The translations under genes were made by a program, and so were the position numbers. From Pseudomonas citronellolis (GTDB lineage: Bacteria; Pseudomonadota; Gammaproteobacteria; Pseudomonadales; Pseudomonadaceae): a DNA stretch of 38,870 bases. The DNA lies in contig NZ_JARJLT010000383.1 in assembly GCF_029335315.1 (NCBI RefSeq), forward strand, positions 1 through 38,870. The letters run 5' to 3'. Below the pieces are notes generated by a model. It was not told the origin of the DNA. It saw only the letters and a program-made list of their open reading frames with translations, and did not search any database. Each line of letters begins with the position of its first letter. The first letter of the stretch is position 1. Of this stretch, positions 9,477 through 17,134 are shown in pieces.

Positions 9477-9902
9477 ATGAGCCTCAGCCCCTTCCATCTC
9501 GCTATTCCCGTCTACGACCTGGCCGCCGCCCGGCGCTTCTACGGCGAAGTGTTCGGCCTCGCCGAGGGCCGCTCCAGCGCGCAGTGGGTGGACTTCGATT
9601 TCTTCGGCCACCAGCTGGTGATCCACGAGCAGCCGAAGACCGCTGCCCAGGAGAGTGCGCAGAGCAACCCGGTGGACGGCCACGACGTGCCGGTGCCGCA
9701 TTTCGGCGTGGTGCTGGAGTGGGCGCAGTGGGAGGCCCTGGCCGAGCGCCTGCGCGGCCTCGGCGTGGCCTTCGTGATCGAACCCTACGTGCGCTTCAAG
9801 GGGCAGGTCGGCGAGCAGGCCACCCTGTTCCTCTTCGACCCCTGCGGCAACGCCCTGGAGTTCAAGGCGTTCAAGGACATCGGCCAGCTGTTCGCCAAGT
9901 AG
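9477..9902 (+). CDS. VOC (glyoxalase/extradiol dioxygenase fold) family protein
   Basis: Small vicinal-oxygen-chelate protein (141 aa) with the paired beta-alpha-beta-beta-beta layout. It opens with [10 protein letters not shown] and [12 protein letters not shown], has a second-module histidine in PHFGVVLEW, and ends with [13 protein letters not shown], which supplies the usual glutamate metal ligand. AGGAG precedes the ATG by six bases. It is transcribed opposite to the reductase gene on its left and the regulator on its right. VOC proteins include glyoxalases, ring-cleaving dioxygenases, isomerases and resistance proteins, so no reaction is assigned. Its position beside Rieske oxygenase components makes a catabolic role possible but unproven. 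Confidence 0.8.
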   Translation: MSLSPFHLAIPVYDLAAARRFYGEVFGLAEGRSSAQWVDFDFFGHQLVIHEQPKTAAQESAQSNPVDGHDVPVPHFGVVLEWAQWEALAERLRGLGVAFVIEPYVRFKGQVGEQATLFLFDPCGNALEFKAFKDIGQLFAK

Positions 9903-9918
9903 CGCTCGAACCGCCGTC

Positions 9919-10089
9919 TCAGGGCCACAGGCGTGGACCGGCGCCGGGCACGCAGGGCAGGCCGGCGCTGAGGCGGGCGTTGAGCATCGTCAACTGCTCG
10001 GCCTGTTCGTGCACCAGCAGCATGAGGTGGGCGCCGGCGACGCTGGCGCCGAAGATGAGTGCGATCAGAAGCGGAGCGGTTTTCGACAT
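9919..10089 (-). CDS. Small hydrophobic-leader peptide, 56 aa
   Basis: Short open frame read directly from the minus strand: ATG at 10087-10089, TGA at 9919-9921. The peptide starts MSKTAPLLIALIFGASVAGA, a positively charged then hydrophobic stretch like a signal peptide or membrane anchor, followed by a polar helix (LVHEQAEQLTMLNARL) and a Pro/Gly-rich tail. GAGG lies about nine bases upstream. It sits downstream of the LuxR-type gene on the same strand with a 77-bp gap, so the two could be co-transcribed. I recognise no family. Confidence 0.55.
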   Translation of the reverse strand: MSKTAPLLIALIFGASVAGAHLMLLVHEQAEQLTMLNARLSAGLPCVPGAGPRLWP

Positions 10090-10166
10090 GGCGGTGGGCC
10101 TCGCCGGGCGGTTGGCAGTGGAACCACGCTAACCGCCGTAGCGATAGGGCAAATCGTCCGCTCGGA

Positions 10167-11297
10167 CTAGCCGAGGGTGGCCACGCTGCGCAGGATCAGG
10201 CGCACCAGCATGGTCTGCCGGGTCACACCGGTCTTGGAGAAGGTCGAGCGCAGGTGCGCGCGCGCCGTGTTGCGGCTGATGCCCAGCTCCTCCGAGGCTT
10301 CGTCGAGGGTCAGGCCGTTGGCCAGCAGCATGGCCAGCTGGGCTTCGGCCGGGGTCAGGTCGAACAGCGCCTTGACGATTTCCTGGGGCGCGCGGGACTC
10401 CTGCTCCGGGTCGCTGACGAAGATCACCACCGAGGGGCAGTGCTTGCCTTCGTTCCATTCGCTCAGCGGCACCGAGCGCACGATGATGCCCAGGTCGGAG
10501 CGGCCGGACGGGCGTTGCACGCGCATCGCCTCGACCACCGAGGGCTGCGCGCCCTTCTGCGAGGCCAGCGCCTGTTTCACCAGGCGGCGGAATTCCTGGC
10601 AGTCGCGCGGGGTGCCGACCTGCAGGTTGTCGCCGCTGATCTTCAGCCCGTCCTTCTCGCGCAGCAGGTGTTCGGCCACCTGGTTGGTCTGCAGGATCTT
10701 GCCGGCCTCGTCGAGGATGATGGTGCCGACGGCGAACTGGTCCACCGCGCCGGCGTAGAGGTTGCGCTCGCTCTCGATGCGGTTGATCTGCGTGTGCAGC
10801 GCCACCGAGCGTTCCAGGTGCGGCACGAAGTGCGCCAGCAGGGCCTTGTCGGAATCGCTGAAGCCCGGCGACTCGACGCCGCGGCTGACGCGGATGCGGC
10901 ACAGCGCGCCGTCGCTGGTGCGGATGTCGGCGCCGAGGATGTGGAACACCCCCACCGGTTCCAGGAAGTTCTTGTAGAACTCGGAGTTCAGCCAGTCCTG
11001 GCGGGCGACGAACTCCTCCAGGGTCACCACCTGGCCGCTGGGCAGGTCGACGAAGGGGTCGAGGTTGAAATAGTACTGGTTGTAGGAGGCCACCACGGCG
11101 GCGTCGCTGCCGTTGGTGTTGACCATCAGGCCTTCGCTCTGGTCGCTGGGCGGCCGCAGGATGAAGGTGACGTACTTGGCGTCGAGGAACTGGTTGAGCT
11201 GGTTGAGGAAGGACTGCCAGGGCGTGCTCTCCAGGGGGCCCTGGTAGAGATTGCCGAGCATCCCGCTGAACTGGTCGAGCGTGAGCGACTGTGCCAT
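10167..11297 (-). CDS. LuxR-type helix-turn-helix transcriptional regulator
   Basis: Predicted DNA-binding regulator (376 aa). The C-terminal GerE/LuxR helix-turn-helix runs from about 310 (FDLTPAEAQLAMLLANG) through LGISRNTARAHLRSTFSKTG to the end. The long N-terminal part has no receiver aspartate pattern and looks like a PAS/GAF-type ligand-sensing region, with a PAS-like segment around FAVGTIILDEAGKILQTN. I start at the ATG at 11297 rather than at an upstream in-frame codon, because the upstream 22 residues are not domain-like. It is read in the same direction as the small peptide gene downstream and the Rieske oxygenase upstream (103-bp gap). It is the natural candidate to control the oxygenase and the divergent SDR operon. 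The ligand is unknown. Confidence 0.85.
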   Translation of the reverse strand: MAQSLTLDQFSGMLGNLYQGPLESTPWQSFLNQLNQFLDAKYVTFILRPPSDQSEGLMVNTNGSDAAVVASYNQYYFNLDPFVDLPSGQVVTLEEFVARQDWLNSEFYKNFLEPVGVFHILGADIRTSDGALCRIRVSRGVESPGFSDSDKALLAHFVPHLERSVALHTQINRIESERNLYAGAVDQFAVGTIILDEAGKILQTNQVAEHLLREKDGLKISGDNLQVGTPRDCQEFRRLVKQALASQKGAQPSVVEAMRVQRPSGRSDLGIIVRSVPLSEWNEGKHCPSVVIFVSDPEQESRAPQEIVKALFDLTPAEAQLAMLLANGLTLDEASEELGISRNTARAHLRSTFSKTGVTRQTMLVRLILRSVATLG

Positions 11298-11400
11298 CGA
11301 GTGAACCGTTTTCTTATTGTTGTTCTGGAGCGCGCCGCTGAGAGTACGCGGCGCCCTCCGCAAAAGGCAATCCGTCCCCGCAAGGCCGGGGACGGGTGGT

Positions 11401-12450
11401 TCAGGCCGGTTCGGCCTGGCGGTTGCGGACGATGAAATCCTTGCGCTCGGCGATGCCGGCGGGCAGCTCGGCGACGTCGGTGTAGAACTGTTCGTACCAC
11501 TTGCGCAGCTGGTACACCGGGCCGTCGCCGTCGCACAGCAGCGGGTTGTCGACGCGGGTCTTGCTGTGCCAGATGGCCACGTCCTCGTAGAACGCCAGGC
11601 GCGCCTGCTCGACGTAGGCCTGGGCCATGGCGCGGTTCTGCTCGGCGGTGAGCCCCGGCACCTTCTGCACCAGCACGCCGTAGCGCAGGGTGAAGCTGTG
11701 CTGGTCGATGGGCACGTGGCAGTTGAGCAGGATCGAGTGGATCGGCTGGCCGTCCATCGCCCCGGTCATCTCGGTGATCTGGTAGGCCGGGCCGTAGTAG
11801 GTGGCCACCGTGCGCAGCTCGCTGTCGCCGGACAACCGGGCGCTGCGGCCACGCATCACCTGGGTCGCCATGTGCCCTTCGAAGTGGTTGCTGAACTCGT
11901 CGATGGGTGCCTTGTGCACGCTGTCGAAGTGCGCCATGTCGGAGACGTTATCCACCAGTTCCCGGCAGTTGGTGTCGATCTTCAGCTCGGCCACTTCCCA
12001 CTCGGCCCAGGCTTCGTCGTAGCAGGCGTCGAGGCGCGGGATGGCCTGCTCGGCGATCGGCGGGTTGCCCTCCGGGTCGTTCCAGACGAACAGCAGGTGG
12101 TTCTGCACCGCCACCGGCCACGACTTGATCTTCGCCCGTGGCGGGATGCGCTTGGCGTAGGGGATATCGTCGCAGACGCCATCGGCGCCCCAGCGCCATT
12201 CGTGGAACGGGCAGCGCAGGGCGTTGCCTTCGACGCAGCCGTCGCTGAGGTCGGCGCCCATGTGCGGGCAGTAGCCGTCGAGGATGTGCAGTTCGCCGTC
12301 CTCGCCCTGGAAGGCCACCAGGCGGGTGCCGAAGACGTCCAGGCGGTGCGCCTTGCCGTCGCGGTACTGGCTGGCCAGGCCCAGGCAGTGCCAGCCGCGC
12401 GCGTAGCGATCCTCGACGGGGCGGACTTCGATTCGGTGCAGCGTACTCAT
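11401..12450 (-). CDS. Rieske non-heme iron oxygenase, KshA-like alpha subunit
   Basis: Terminal oxygenase (349 aa) of the Rieske family that hydroxylates a substrate with O2 and electrons from a reductase. The Rieske domain has CPH (Cys61, His63) and CPFH (Cys80, His83). The catalytic domain shows the mononuclear-iron motif NVSDMAHFDSVH, with His174 and His179 as ligands and an aspartate in the later YEDVAIWHSK segment as the likely third. The overall pattern is closest in my judgement to 3-ketosteroid 9-alpha-hydroxylase (KshA) and related single-subunit oxygenases rather than to two-subunit aromatic dioxygenases; no beta subunit is present. ATG at 12450 with GGGAG about ten bases upstream. 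It is divergent from the SDR-esterase-OYE operon. Substrate is not assignable; a cyclic ketone or steroid/terpenoid-like compound is a guess from family. Confidence 0.88.
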   Translation of the reverse strand: MSTLHRIEVRPVEDRYARGWHCLGLASQYRDGKAHRLDVFGTRLVAFQGEDGELHILDGYCPHMGADLSDGCVEGNALRCPFHEWRWGADGVCDDIPYAKRIPPRAKIKSWPVAVQNHLLFVWNDPEGNPPIAEQAIPRLDACYDEAWAEWEVAELKIDTNCRELVDNVSDMAHFDSVHKAPIDEFSNHFEGHMATQVMRGRSARLSGDSELRTVATYYGPAYQITEMTGAMDGQPIHSILLNCHVPIDQHSFTLRYGVLVQKVPGLTAEQNRAMAQAYVEQARLAFYEDVAIWHSKTRVDNPLLCDGDGPVYQLRKWYEQFYTDVAELPAGIAERKDFIVRNRQAEPA

Positions 12451-12536
12451 TGTTGTTGTTCTCCCATCAGGTTGCCGCAGGCAGAGGGTGGGGGCGGCAG
12501 GAGCCTCAGGTGGATTCTGCAAGCCAGAGCGGTCGC

Positions 12537-12587
12537 GGCATCGTCTGAACGGACGAGGAGGGCGCCCTAGTCCGGGTGGACGATGCC
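12537..12587. promoter_or_regulatory. Nested inverted repeat in divergent promoter region
   Basis: Between the divergent Rieske oxygenase and SDR genes, GGCATCGTC (12537-12545) is inverted as GACGATGCC (12579-12587). Extending each arm to 18 bases gives 14 matches. A perfect ten-base palindrome AGGGCGCCCT (12559-12568) sits almost at the centre. This is the shape of an operator for a dimeric regulator, most likely the LuxR-type protein encoded at 10167-11297. No clear -35/-10 boxes were assigned. Confidence 0.55.
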
Positions 12588-12652
12588 CGCAGCCTGGGTT
12601 TTCGCGATAACGCCGGCAGCCGAACCCACAACAACGACAAAAGGGTGCACAG

Positions 12653-13471
12653 ATGAGCGAGCAGCAAGCCGGCCGCGTGGCGGTCATTACCGGCGCGGCC
12701 AGCGGCATTGGCCGTGGCCTGGCCGAACACGCGGCGGGCCTCGGCCTGCGCCTGGTCCTGGCGGACCGCGACGGCGCCGGCCTGGAGGAACTGGCCGGGC
12801 AACTGCGGGCGCGCGGTTGCGAGGTGCTGGCGCGGGTCACCGACGTGGCCAGCGCGGCCGATGTCGAGGCACTGCGCGACGCCAGCCTGGCGCGTTTCGG
12901 CGGCGTCGACCTGCTGTTCAACAACGCCGGGGTGATGCAGACCGGCGCCAGCTGGGAGCTGAGCGAGGCGCAGTGGCGGCGCATGCTCGACATCAACCTG
13001 CTCGGTGCGATCAACGGCCTGCGCGCCTTCGTGCCGACCCTGCTCGCCCAGGGCCGCCCGGCCCACGTGATCAACACCGCGTCGCTCGCCGGGCTGCTGG
13101 CCAGCCCCTTCCTCGCCGCCTACACGGTGACCAAGCAGGCGCTGGTGGCGCTGTCCGAGGTGCTGCACCACGAGATGGCGGCGCTCGGCGCGCCGATCGG
13201 CGTCTCGGTGCTCTGCCCGGGCCCGGTGGCCAGCCGCATCATGGCCTCGGACGAAGCCGGGGCGGGCGCCGGCGCGGCGCTGGGGGCGGCGCTGGAACAG
13301 AGCATCCGCCAGGGCATGCCGGCCGCCGAGCTGGCCGCCGTGGTGTTCCAGGCCATCGCCGAGAAGCGTTTCTGGATACTCCCGCACCCGGACTTCAAGC
13401 CGGCGCTGCGGGCGCGCACGCAAAGCATCCTCGACGAGACCAACCCGGTCTTCCAACTGGCCGACGTATGA
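12653..13471 (+). CDS. Short-chain dehydrogenase/reductase (SDR)
   Basis: NAD(P)-dependent oxidoreductase of the classical SDR family (272 aa). It has the cofactor motif TGAASGIG (13-20), the structural NNAG motif (90-93), and the catalytic Ser144, Tyr157 and Lys161 in a standard S-x12-Y-x3-K arrangement. An aspartate after the second strand (VLADRD) suggests preference for NAD(H). AAGGG lies seven bases before the ATG. It is the first gene of a four-gene plus-strand operon; its stop overlaps an in-frame upstream ATG of the esterase gene. It probably oxidises or reduces an alcohol/ketone made by the Rieske oxygenase or the esterase, which is inference from context. Confidence 0.9.
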   Translation: MSEQQAGRVAVITGAASGIGRGLAEHAAGLGLRLVLADRDGAGLEELAGQLRARGCEVLARVTDVASAADVEALRDASLARFGGVDLLFNNAGVMQTGASWELSEAQWRRMLDINLLGAINGLRAFVPTLLAQGRPAHVINTASLAGLLASPFLAAYTVTKQALVALSEVLHHEMAALGAPIGVSVLCPGPVASRIMASDEAGAGAGAALGAALEQSIRQGMPAAELAAVVFQAIAEKRFWILPHPDFKPALRARTQSILDETNPVFQLADV

Positions 13472-13482
13472 AGGAACGCCCC

Positions 13483-14400
13483 ATGGCCCTCGATCCGCAC
13501 CTGCAAGCCATCCTCGACCAGTTCGCCGGGGCCTTCGCCCTGGACTTCAGTCAACTCGACGCCGCCAGCTACCGGGGCTTCGCCGACCAGGGCCTGGCCG
13601 CCGGCGCGCCGCTGGCGCTGGCCGAGGTCTGTGAACTGCGCCTGGCCGACGGCCTGGCGGCACGGCTGTACCGGCCGAGCGCCGCCGCCGACCTGCCGCT
13701 GGTGATCTTCTTCCACGGTGGCGGCTTCGTCGCCGGCACCCTCGACACCCACGACGACCTGTGCCGGCGCCTGGCCCTGGGCAGCAGCGCGGCGGTGGTC
13801 TCGGTGGCCTACCGGCTGGCGCCGGAAGCGCCGTTCCCGGCGGCGCCGGAGGATTGTCAGCGGGCCTGCGTCGAGCTGGTCGGGCGCGCCGCCGAGCTGG
13901 GCGTCGACGCCCGGCGCCTGGCCCTGGCCGGCGACAGCGCCGGCGGCAACCTGGCGATCGCCGCCGCGCGCCTGCTGCATCAGCGCGGCGGGCCGCGCCC
14001 GCGGGCGCTGTGCCTGCTCTATCCGGTGACCGACCAGGGCTGCGAGAGCGCCTCCTACCGTGAATTCGCCAAGGGCCACTTCCTCGAAGCGGAAATGATG
14101 CAGTGGTTCTGGCGCCAGTACCTGGGCCAGTGGCCGGCGCCGCTGGACACCCTGGCCTCGCCGCTGTACGCCGACGACCTCGGCGCGCTGCCGCCGACCC
14201 TGCTGCTGAGCGCCTCCCACGACCCGCTGCGCGACGAGGGCGAGGCCTTCGCCGAACGCGCCCGCGCCGCCGGCGCCGAGGTGCGCCTGGTGCGCGCCGA
14301 GGGCATGCTGCACGGCTTCGCCAGCTTCGCGCCCCACGCGCCGCGCGCCGAGCAGTACCTGGGCGACGCCGCCGCCTGGCTGCGCGACACCCTGGCCTGA
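13483..14400 (+). CDS. HSL-type alpha/beta hydrolase (acetyl esterase/lipase)
   Basis: Cytoplasmic esterase of the hormone-sensitive-lipase family (305 aa). The oxyanion motif HGGG is at 78-81, the nucleophile elbow GDSAGG gives Ser152, and Asp247 (SHDPLRDEG) and His277 (LHGF) complete the triad. The start at 13483 has AAGGA seven bases upstream; an in-frame ATG at 13468 overlaps the SDR stop but lacks a ribosome site. There is no signal peptide. The next gene follows after 10 bp, so the operon is tight. It may hydrolyse an ester or lactone intermediate, for example one formed after ring oxidation. No Baeyer-Villiger enzyme is visible in the window. Confidence 0.9.
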   Translation: MALDPHLQAILDQFAGAFALDFSQLDAASYRGFADQGLAAGAPLALAEVCELRLADGLAARLYRPSAAADLPLVIFFHGGGFVAGTLDTHDDLCRRLALGSSAAVVSVAYRLAPEAPFPAAPEDCQRACVELVGRAAELGVDARRLALAGDSAGGNLAIAAARLLHQRGGPRPRALCLLYPVTDQGCESASYREFAKGHFLEAEMMQWFWRQYLGQWPAPLDTLASPLYADDLGALPPTLLLSASHDPLRDEGEAFAERARAAGAEVRLVRAEGMLHGFASFAPHAPRAEQYLGDAAAWLRDTLA

Positions 14401-14410
14401 GGAGGCGCCC

Positions 14411-15526
14411 ATGGCCCTGGACAGTCCGCTGCAATTGATAGAAGCGTTGCGCCGTGGCCAGCCGGTGGTGCTGGTCGATGGCGAGGACGAGGGCGGTGAC
14501 GGCATGCTGTTGCAGGCCGCCGAGTTCGTCGACGACGCCGCGCTGAACTTCTTCGCCCGCGAGGCCCGTGGGCTGATCTGCCTGGCGCTCACCGACGAGC
14601 GCTGCCGCGCCCTCGGCCTGCAGCCGATGCCCGCCGCCAGCCGCGCAGACGGCCGCTCCGACAACATGGGCTTCATGGTCTCGATCGAGGCCACCCAGGG
14701 CATCAGCACCGGGATTTCCGCCGCCGACCGGGCGCGCACCGTGCGCGTGGCGGTGGACCCGGCCAGCGGCCCGGCGGACCTGGTCAGCCCCGGCCACGTG
14801 TTCCCGCTGCGCGCGCTGCCGGGCGGGGTGATGAGCCGCGCCGGGCACGCCGAGGCGGCCTGCGACCTGGCGCGCCTGGCCGGGCTGCAACCGGCGGCAC
14901 TGCTCGCCGGCATCCTCGACGAGGACGGCGAGAGCGCCCGTGGCGACAGCCTGCGCGCCTTCGCCGCGCGCCATGGCCTGCGCCTGGGCGGCATCGCCGA
15001 GCTGATCCATCACCGCATCCTCCACGAGGGCACCATCGCCCGCAGCGCCGAGTACCGCATCGACACCCGTCACGGCGGGTTCCGCGTGTGCGCCTACCAC
15101 GACGCCTTCAAGGACACGCTGCACCTGGCCCTGGTACGCGGCGAGATCGACCCGGCGCAGCCGGTGCTGGTCCGCGTGCAGGCGGTGGAGACCCTGCGCG
15201 ACCTGCTCGCCGGCGAGCCGCCGCGCGGGCCGCAGCAATGGAACCTGGACCGCTCGCTGGAGCGCATCGCCGCCGAAGGGCGCGGCGTGCTGGTGCTGCT
15301 GGCGCAGCAGGAGAGCGCCGCCGCCATCCTCGACCAGTTGGCCCAGGGGCCGCGCACGCGGCCGCCGAGCTTCCCGCAACGCACCCTCGGCGTCGGCGCG
15401 CAGATTCTCCGCGACCTCGGCGTGCGGCGCATGCGCCTGATGAGTTTCCCGGTGGCCTACAAGGCGGTCGCCGGTTTCGAGCTGGAAGTCACCGAATTCG
15501 TCCCCGTCACCGCACAGGAGGCTTGA
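14411..15526 (+). CDS. RibBA-like protein with both active sites degenerate
   Basis: A 371-aa protein with the fold order of RibBA: an N-terminal DHBP-synthase-like domain (about 1-200) and a C-terminal GTP-cyclohydrolase-II-like domain (about 210-371). The N domain keeps GISAADRARTVRVA, PGHVFPLRA and DEDG segments. However, the metal/substrate motif usually written RENEGD reads EGGDGM at 27-32, and the usual GHTEA reads GHAEA. The C domain lacks the zinc cysteines (CLTGD/CDC) and the QEGRG motif, though GAQILRDLGVRRMRL is conserved. RibBX proteins are known to lose the RibA function; here the RibB site is also altered. GAGG precedes the ATG, and the next gene begins 1 bp after the stop. It may be a non-catalytic flavin-related partner for the downstream FMN enzyme, but that is speculation. 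Confidence 0.85.
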   Translation: MALDSPLQLIEALRRGQPVVLVDGEDEGGDGMLLQAAEFVDDAALNFFAREARGLICLALTDERCRALGLQPMPAASRADGRSDNMGFMVSIEATQGISTGISAADRARTVRVAVDPASGPADLVSPGHVFPLRALPGGVMSRAGHAEAACDLARLAGLQPAALLAGILDEDGESARGDSLRAFAARHGLRLGGIAELIHHRILHEGTIARSAEYRIDTRHGGFRVCAYHDAFKDTLHLALVRGEIDPAQPVLVRVQAVETLRDLLAGEPPRGPQQWNLDRSLERIAAEGRGVLVLLAQQESAAAILDQLAQGPRTRPPSFPQRTLGVGAQILRDLGVRRMRLMSFPVAYKAVAGFELEVTEFVPVTAQEA

Positions 15527-15527
15527 G

Positions 15528-16754
15528 ATGACCCCGCAAGACGCGTTGGACAAGGCGTTGAACCCCACCCGCCTGGCGGGCCTGGAGCTGCGCAACCGGC
15601 TGATCAAGACCGCCACCTTCGAAGGCATGTGCCCCGGCGGGGTGCCCGGCGCCGACCTCGCCGAGCACCACGCGCGCATGGCCCGTGGCGGCGTTGGCCT
15701 GAGCACCGTGGCCTACTGCGGGGTGTCGCCGGACGGCCTGACCTTCGCCGACCAGATGTGGATGCACGAGGGCGTGTTCGCCCAGTTGCGCCACCTGACG
15801 GCGGCGGTTCACCGCGAGGGCGGGGCGGTCTCGGCGCAGCTGGCGCACTGCGGTTTCTTCAGCCGCACCCGGCCGCTGAACATCCCGCGCCCGCGCGGCC
15901 CCAGCGCCTGCGTGAACCAGTACGGGCTGTTCTCCGGGGTGCCGTTCGCCGGCGCCATGGGCAGCGCCGACATCCGCAAGACCCTCGACGAATACCGCGC
16001 CGCCGCCGCCTTCGTGAAGCGCGCCGGGTTCGACGCCATCGAAATCCACATGGGCCACGGCTACCTGCTCAGCCAGTTCATCTCGCCGGCCACCAACCGC
16101 CGCAGCGACGCCTACGGCGGCAGCCTGGACAACCGCCTGCGCCTGCCCCTGGAGGTGCTGGCGGCGGTGCGCGAAGCGGTTGGCGACGACTTCCCGATCC
16201 TCGCCAAGCTCAACCTCAGCGACGGCTTCGCCGGCGGCCTGGAGATCGACGAGTCGTGCTACGCGGCGCGCCGCCTGGGCGAGCACGGGCTTAACGCGCT
16301 GGTGATGAGCGGCGGCTTCACCAGTCGCTCGCCGATGTACCTGTTCCGTGGCGAGAGCCCGCTGCAGCAGATGCTGCCGCTGGAGCGCAATCCGTTGCAA
16401 CGCACCGCGATGAAGTGGTTCGGCGGGCGCCTGTTCGCCAGCACGCCCTACGCCGAGATGTACTTCCTCGACCAGGCCCGGCAGGTGCGCCAGGCCACCG
16501 ACATGCCGCTGGTGTACCTGGGCGGGGTGAGCAGCCGCGACAGCCTGCAACGGGCCATGCAGGAAGGCTTCGACTTCGTCGCCCTGGGCCGCGCGCTGCT
16601 GCGCGACCCGGACCTGCCGCGCCACGTGCGTACCCGCGGCGACGACTACGAGAACGGCTGCAACCACTGCAACCAGTGCGTGGCGAGCATGGGCCTGCCC
16701 GGCGGCATCCGCTGCGTGCTGAACCGCCCGGAAAGCTTCGCCCGCGTCGGCTGA
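15528..16754 (+). CDS. Old Yellow Enzyme family NADH:flavin oxidoreductase with Cys cluster
   Basis: FMN-binding TIM-barrel ene-reductase (408 aa). Typical OYE segments are NRLIKTATFEGM near the N-terminus, QLAHCGFF, the substrate-binding histidines in HMGHGYLLSQFISP, and NRRSDAYGGSLDNR. The C-terminus carries Cys378, Cys381, Cys384 and Cys396, the spacing used for a [4Fe-4S] cluster in 2,4-dienoyl-CoA reductase and trimethylamine dehydrogenase. The protein stops right there, without the extra FAD/NAD domain of those enzymes. The start is one base after the upstream stop, with AGGAGG nearby, so translation is coupled. It likely reduces a conjugated C=C bond in the pathway. Electrons would come from NAD(P)H directly or via the cluster. 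Confidence 0.9.
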   Translation: MTPQDALDKALNPTRLAGLELRNRLIKTATFEGMCPGGVPGADLAEHHARMARGGVGLSTVAYCGVSPDGLTFADQMWMHEGVFAQLRHLTAAVHREGGAVSAQLAHCGFFSRTRPLNIPRPRGPSACVNQYGLFSGVPFAGAMGSADIRKTLDEYRAAAAFVKRAGFDAIEIHMGHGYLLSQFISPATNRRSDAYGGSLDNRLRLPLEVLAAVREAVGDDFPILAKLNLSDGFAGGLEIDESCYAARRLGEHGLNALVMSGGFTSRSPMYLFRGESPLQQMLPLERNPLQRTAMKWFGGRLFASTPYAEMYFLDQARQVRQATDMPLVYLGGVSSRDSLQRAMQEGFDFVALGRALLRDPDLPRHVRTRGDDYENGCNHCNQCVASMGLPGGIRCVLNRPESFARVG

Positions 16755-16760
16755 AAGGAA

Positions 16761-16783
16761 AGGGCCTGCATGAGGCAGGCCTT
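16761..16783 (+). terminator. Possible terminator of the SDR-OYE operon
   Basis: A nine-pair stem (one G-U) with a short ATGAG loop, built on GGCCTGC/GCAGGCC, begins seven bases after the OYE stop. No U-run follows, so it may be a 3' stabilising hairpin rather than a true intrinsic terminator. It marks the left edge of the toxin island. Confidence 0.5.
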
Positions 16784-17092
16784 ACCGGCGCACGCAGTTC
16801 ATTTTGCTGACGCTGTTGAGCCGATCATTCCCGCTCGGATGGCAGGTATCGGCGTGGGATCAGGCCCTTGTCCAAAGAGAGTGGTTTCCCATATTCGGAC
16901 GCTGGGCTTACTGCTGTCATCAGCGACGGCACTGCCGTCGGGCAGTTTCGGCGCTAATCGACGACACCGAAAAGCGACTGTTCCCTGGAGGGCCGGAGCG
17001 CCGAACGTCTGACCCTCAGCCCCTGCTTGACGGCGAGGCTCGTTTAGCGAAGTAGGCACTTTAGAATCTGCATCGATCCTACCCTGGCCGGG
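16784..17092. other. Intergenic island edge, no confident gene
   Basis: This 309-bp stretch separates the OYE operon from the first immunity gene. Its right part is copy A of the 171-bp direct repeat. The left part has a minus-strand frame (16799-17059) with plausible composition but no recognisable domain and no ribosome site, so I treat it as debris beyond the repeat rather than a gene. Confidence 0.5.
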
Positions 17093-17134
17093 TCAACCCG
17101 CTTTGAATCCCGGCAATCCATTGGCGGTACGCCA
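16964..17134. repeat. 171-bp direct repeat, copy A
   Basis: Copy A matches copy B (17541-17711) without gaps at a constant offset of 577 bp, about 87% identical by hand count. It covers the last 14 codons or so of the immunity gene at 17093 plus 129 bp beyond its stop. The homology ends abruptly at 16964. Confidence 0.9.

Noticed and set aside
12451..13077. N-terminal extension of the Rieske oxygenase frame into the divergent region
   Set aside because: It would run antisense through the SDR gene; the ATG at 12450 begins the Rieske domain with normal spacing.
16799..17059. 86-residue minus-strand frame at the left island edge
   Set aside because: Partly made of repeat copy A, no ribosome site, no family resemblance; kept only as intergenic debris.
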